This document shows, one piece after another, positions 40,446 to 42,299 of a DNA stretch of 42,299 nucleotides; the stretch's first letter is position 1, and each line of letters begins with the position of its first letter. Position numbers and translations under genes: made by a program. Origin of the DNA: Treponema sp. (GTDB taxonomy: Bacteria; Spirochaetota; Spirochaetia; Treponematales; Breznakiellaceae); the NCBI GenBank assembly GCA_031278095.1, contig JAITLC010000056.1, positions 1 through 42,299 of the forward strand, written 5' to 3'. The notes beneath the pieces are model-generated. The model was not told the origin of the DNA and did not search any database. It saw only the letters and a list, made by a program, of their open reading frames with translations.

Positions 40446-40458
40446 GTTCACAGATCTC

Positions 40459-41382
40459 CTAAAATAAAGTATAATCGGGCTCAATCTTCTTTACAGCGAA
40501 ATTGGCCAGAACGACAGTAATAAAACACAGCATACTCTGATAAAGCCCGGCTGCGGCGGCCATACCCATGTTTGGGGAATTCACCATGGAACGGTAGACA
40601 AAGGTATCAATAATATCGGTAGCTTCGATCAAAAGCTGCGATCTTCCGGTGATCTGATAGAACATGCCAAAATCACCCCGGAATATCTGACCGATAGCGA
40701 GGAGGAGCATGATCACCATCGTTGGGCGCAGGTACGCGATAGTAATATGCCATATACGCTGCCAGATATTCGCTCCGTCGATTTCCGCCGCTTCAAGCAT
40801 CTCCTGATCCATTCCGGTTATGGAGGCCAGGTAAATAATGGTACCGTATCCGGTCTGTTTCCACAGTCGTACTATCACAAGGAATATGGGGAATTTTGAA
40901 GGATCTCCATAGATATTTATCCCCTGCATTCCAAGCTGAGCCAGCACCGTATTGACAACGCCGGTTTCGTAGCCAAAGATGCTCAGGATGATGGCGGCTA
41001 TAACGACCCATGATATAAAAAAGGGAAGAAACGTCATTGACTGCAGGGTTTTTTTGAATCCTTTAAGGGGCAGCTCACTGATAATAATCGCGAAACCAAC
41101 TTCGCATATCATCCCGAGCGAGATAAACGTAAAATTGAAAGCCAAAGTATGAAAAGTCAGGGGCCAGAGCTTGTTTGAGACGATCATGTAGGTAAAGTTT
41201 TTTAAACCCGCCCAGGGGCTGCCGAATATGCCAAGCTGAGTTTTATATTCTTTGAACGCGACAATGATCCCGCCCATAGGGACATACGAAAAAATGATTA
41301 CAAAGGCTATGCTTGGCACGAGCATGAACCACATAATCCGGTTTTCATAGAGTTTTCGGGCAAAAGTTTTCTCTTCTTTCAT
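40459..41382 (-). CDS. Carbohydrate ABC transporter permease (LplB/YteP-like)
   Basis: A 307-residue permease from the ATG at 41382, which follows AAAGGAG with a six-base gap. An alternative ATG at 41400 overlaps the stop of the glycosidase gene (TAATG) but has a weaker site. The N-terminus (MWFMLVPSIAFVIIFSYVPMGGIIVAFK) and the EAA loop (LEAAEIDGANIWQRIWHITI) are typical of LplB. The C-terminal NFAVKKIEPDYTLF matches the group. The partner permease starts 13 bases downstream, so the two are made together. Confidence 0.92.
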   Translation of the reverse strand: MKEEKTFARKLYENRIMWFMLVPSIAFVIIFSYVPMGGIIVAFKEYKTQLGIFGSPWAGLKNFTYMIVSNKLWPLTFHTLAFNFTFISLGMICEVGFAIIISELPLKGFKKTLQSMTFLPFFISWVVIAAIILSIFGYETGVVNTVLAQLGMQGINIYGDPSKFPIFLVIVRLWKQTGYGTIIYLASITGMDQEMLEAAEIDGANIWQRIWHITIAYLRPTMVIMLLLAIGQIFRGDFGMFYQITGRSQLLIEATDIIDTFVYRSMVNSPNMGMAAAAGLYQSMLCFITVVLANFAVKKIEPDYTLF

Positions 41383-41399
41383 CCAGGGCTCCTTTGACA

Positions 41400-42299
41400 T
41401 TACCCTATCGTGAATGTGATCGCCTCATCCTCCATAGCATCAGCGGAAAGGACGAGCTTCGCCGCGCCTTTTTCAATGCCCCGTATAACGCAGAGAAGTC
41501 TACCCGCAAAAAGGCGGCGTTCGGCCACACGGGCGCCGGAACCAAACAATGTGTTGTCAACCAGGTTCCCGTTATCAAGGCCCAGCAAAACAACGGAACC
41601 GTCCCCGCCTTCCACACGCGCTTTTATCAAGGTATCCGCCGTTGGTACCGGTATTCCCTCATTGTCCAACACGCCGATTTCTATGTGGGCAATGCCGTAT
41701 AGGGGAAGCGCCTCCGTATCCGCCTGTACCTGAATCCGCCCCGGAATTCCGGTTGTTTTAACAACACGCTCTATCACCGCCCGGCCGTCTTTATAGCCCA
41801 CCGCGCGAAGCTCACCCGCTTTAAAGGGGACATCCCATGAAAGGTGGAGATCGTGAGTCGTCGGCCTCGTATTCCGGGCCAGGATATTCCACGCGCCGGC
41901 ATGGCCCACATTCGGGCAATCGTAGCCCTTCGTACCGATAAGGCATCCGTTCAGGTAAAGACTCACCTCGTCGCAGTCGGTATAGCCGATAACAGTGATA
42001 AACTCCCCTTCATGGCCGGTCCAGTTCCAGTGCGGGCAGATATGCAGAGTCGTATCGTCCCTGTTCCAAATGCTGCGGAAATAGTAGAAGGTATCCTTGG
42101 GAAAACCGGCCGTATCGATAGGGCCGCTTCCCGCGCCGTGCGCCGGCCAGCGTGTTTCGCCGAGATAATCAATGCCTGTCCAGAGATAGTCGCCGGCGAC
42201 AAAATCGCGGCTCGCCGTATAACGCCACAGGAATTCATGGTTGAGCGTAAGCCTGTCGTAGGACGGCATAAAGGGATTCCCGCTGTTTTTTTCGTAGTT
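41400..42299 (-). CDS. Glycoside hydrolase family 2 (beta-galactosidase-like), C-terminal part
   Basis: The frame is open to the right edge of the window, so only the last 299 residues are seen. The segment FVAGDYLWTGIDYLGE followed by WPAHGAGSGPIDTAGFPKD and YYFRSIW is the end of the GH2 catalytic barrel. It is followed by a beta-sandwich domain (HWNWTGHEGEFITVIGY, DEVSLYLNG; DUF4982-like) and a further Ig-like domain with a GVLDNEGIPVP strand and a GLDNGN motif. The enzyme would remove beta-linked galactose or similar sugars from oligosaccharides. The permease gene follows immediately (stop and alternative ATG overlap as TAATG), placing it in the uptake operon. The catalytic glutamates are outside the window. 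Confidence 0.88.
   Translation of the reverse strand, partial: NYEKNSGNPFMPSYDRLTLNHEFLWRYTASRDFVAGDYLWTGIDYLGETRWPAHGAGSGPIDTAGFPKDTFYYFRSIWNRDDTTLHICPHWNWTGHEGEFITVIGYTDCDEVSLYLNGCLIGTKGYDCPNVGHAGAWNILARNTRPTTHDLHLSWDVPFKAGELRAVGYKDGRAVIERVVKTTGIPGRIQVQADTEALPLYGIAHIEIGVLDNEGIPVPTADTLIKARVEGGDGSVVLLGLDNGNLVDNTLFGSGARVAERRLFAGRLLCVIRGIEKGAAKLVLSADAMEDEAITFTIG

Overview
The window reads as a moderately GC-rich spirochaete chromosome, most likely a Treponema of the free-living or gut type. Reasons: a FliG paralogue, a polyamine transporter of treponemal layout, membrane-anchored TPR and LysM proteins, and many short intergenic hairpin repeats. The genus is an inference from gene content; no rRNA or other marker is present.

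Layout. 1-3000: end of a LacI-type regulator, a HTH/periplasmic-binding-like regulator and a PfkB sugar-phosphate kinase. 3306-3839: ferritin. 4106-9670 (minus): FtsK/SpoIIIE translocase, Slt-type lytic transglycosylase, and a LysM protein whose cytoplasmic part looks like an Hsp70 substrate-binding domain. 9853-11652: a TPR protein with a degenerate Mrr-like tail and a small conserved-looking protein. 11927-14017 (minus): an RRM RNA-binding protein with a long leader, and RadA. 14223-18341: potABCD polyamine ABC transporter, closed by a strong terminator. 18623-20273: a hypothetical protein and a PhnP-like hydrolase. 20417-22102: an AT-rich LTA-synthase-like sulfatase, possibly acquired. 22156-26860 (minus): a tight signalling operon of CheY-like receiver, CheX-like phosphatase, ammonium transporter fused to PAS/HPt/CheA-type kinase, and PAS-adenylate cyclase. 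27159-34610 (minus): ComM/YifB, M16C peptidase, NahK-like sugar kinase, FliG paralogue. 34870-37644: tandem PocR-AraC regulators. 37652-42299 (minus): a sugar-uptake operon (GH2 glycosidase, two permeases, binding protein) followed by a 31-residue membrane peptide with a perfect ribosome-binding site.

The best candidate for a new system is the ammonium-sensing operon. The transporter-kinase carries a CheA-type phospho-histidine domain but no CheA dimerisation or CheW-binding domain. It is encoded with its probable receiver and phosphatase, and is translationally coupled to a nucleotide cyclase, suggesting a route from ammonium to phosphorelay to cAMP.

A second theme is repeats. At least three families of short perfect hairpins occupy nearly every gap, often starting on, or supplying, the stop codon of a gene. 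A separate pair of about 114-bp elements, each flanked by 7-8 bp direct repeats, looks like a miniature transposable element. Gaps also hold a candidate structured RNA (11777-11869) and several promoters placed so that the mRNA would begin at the ATG.
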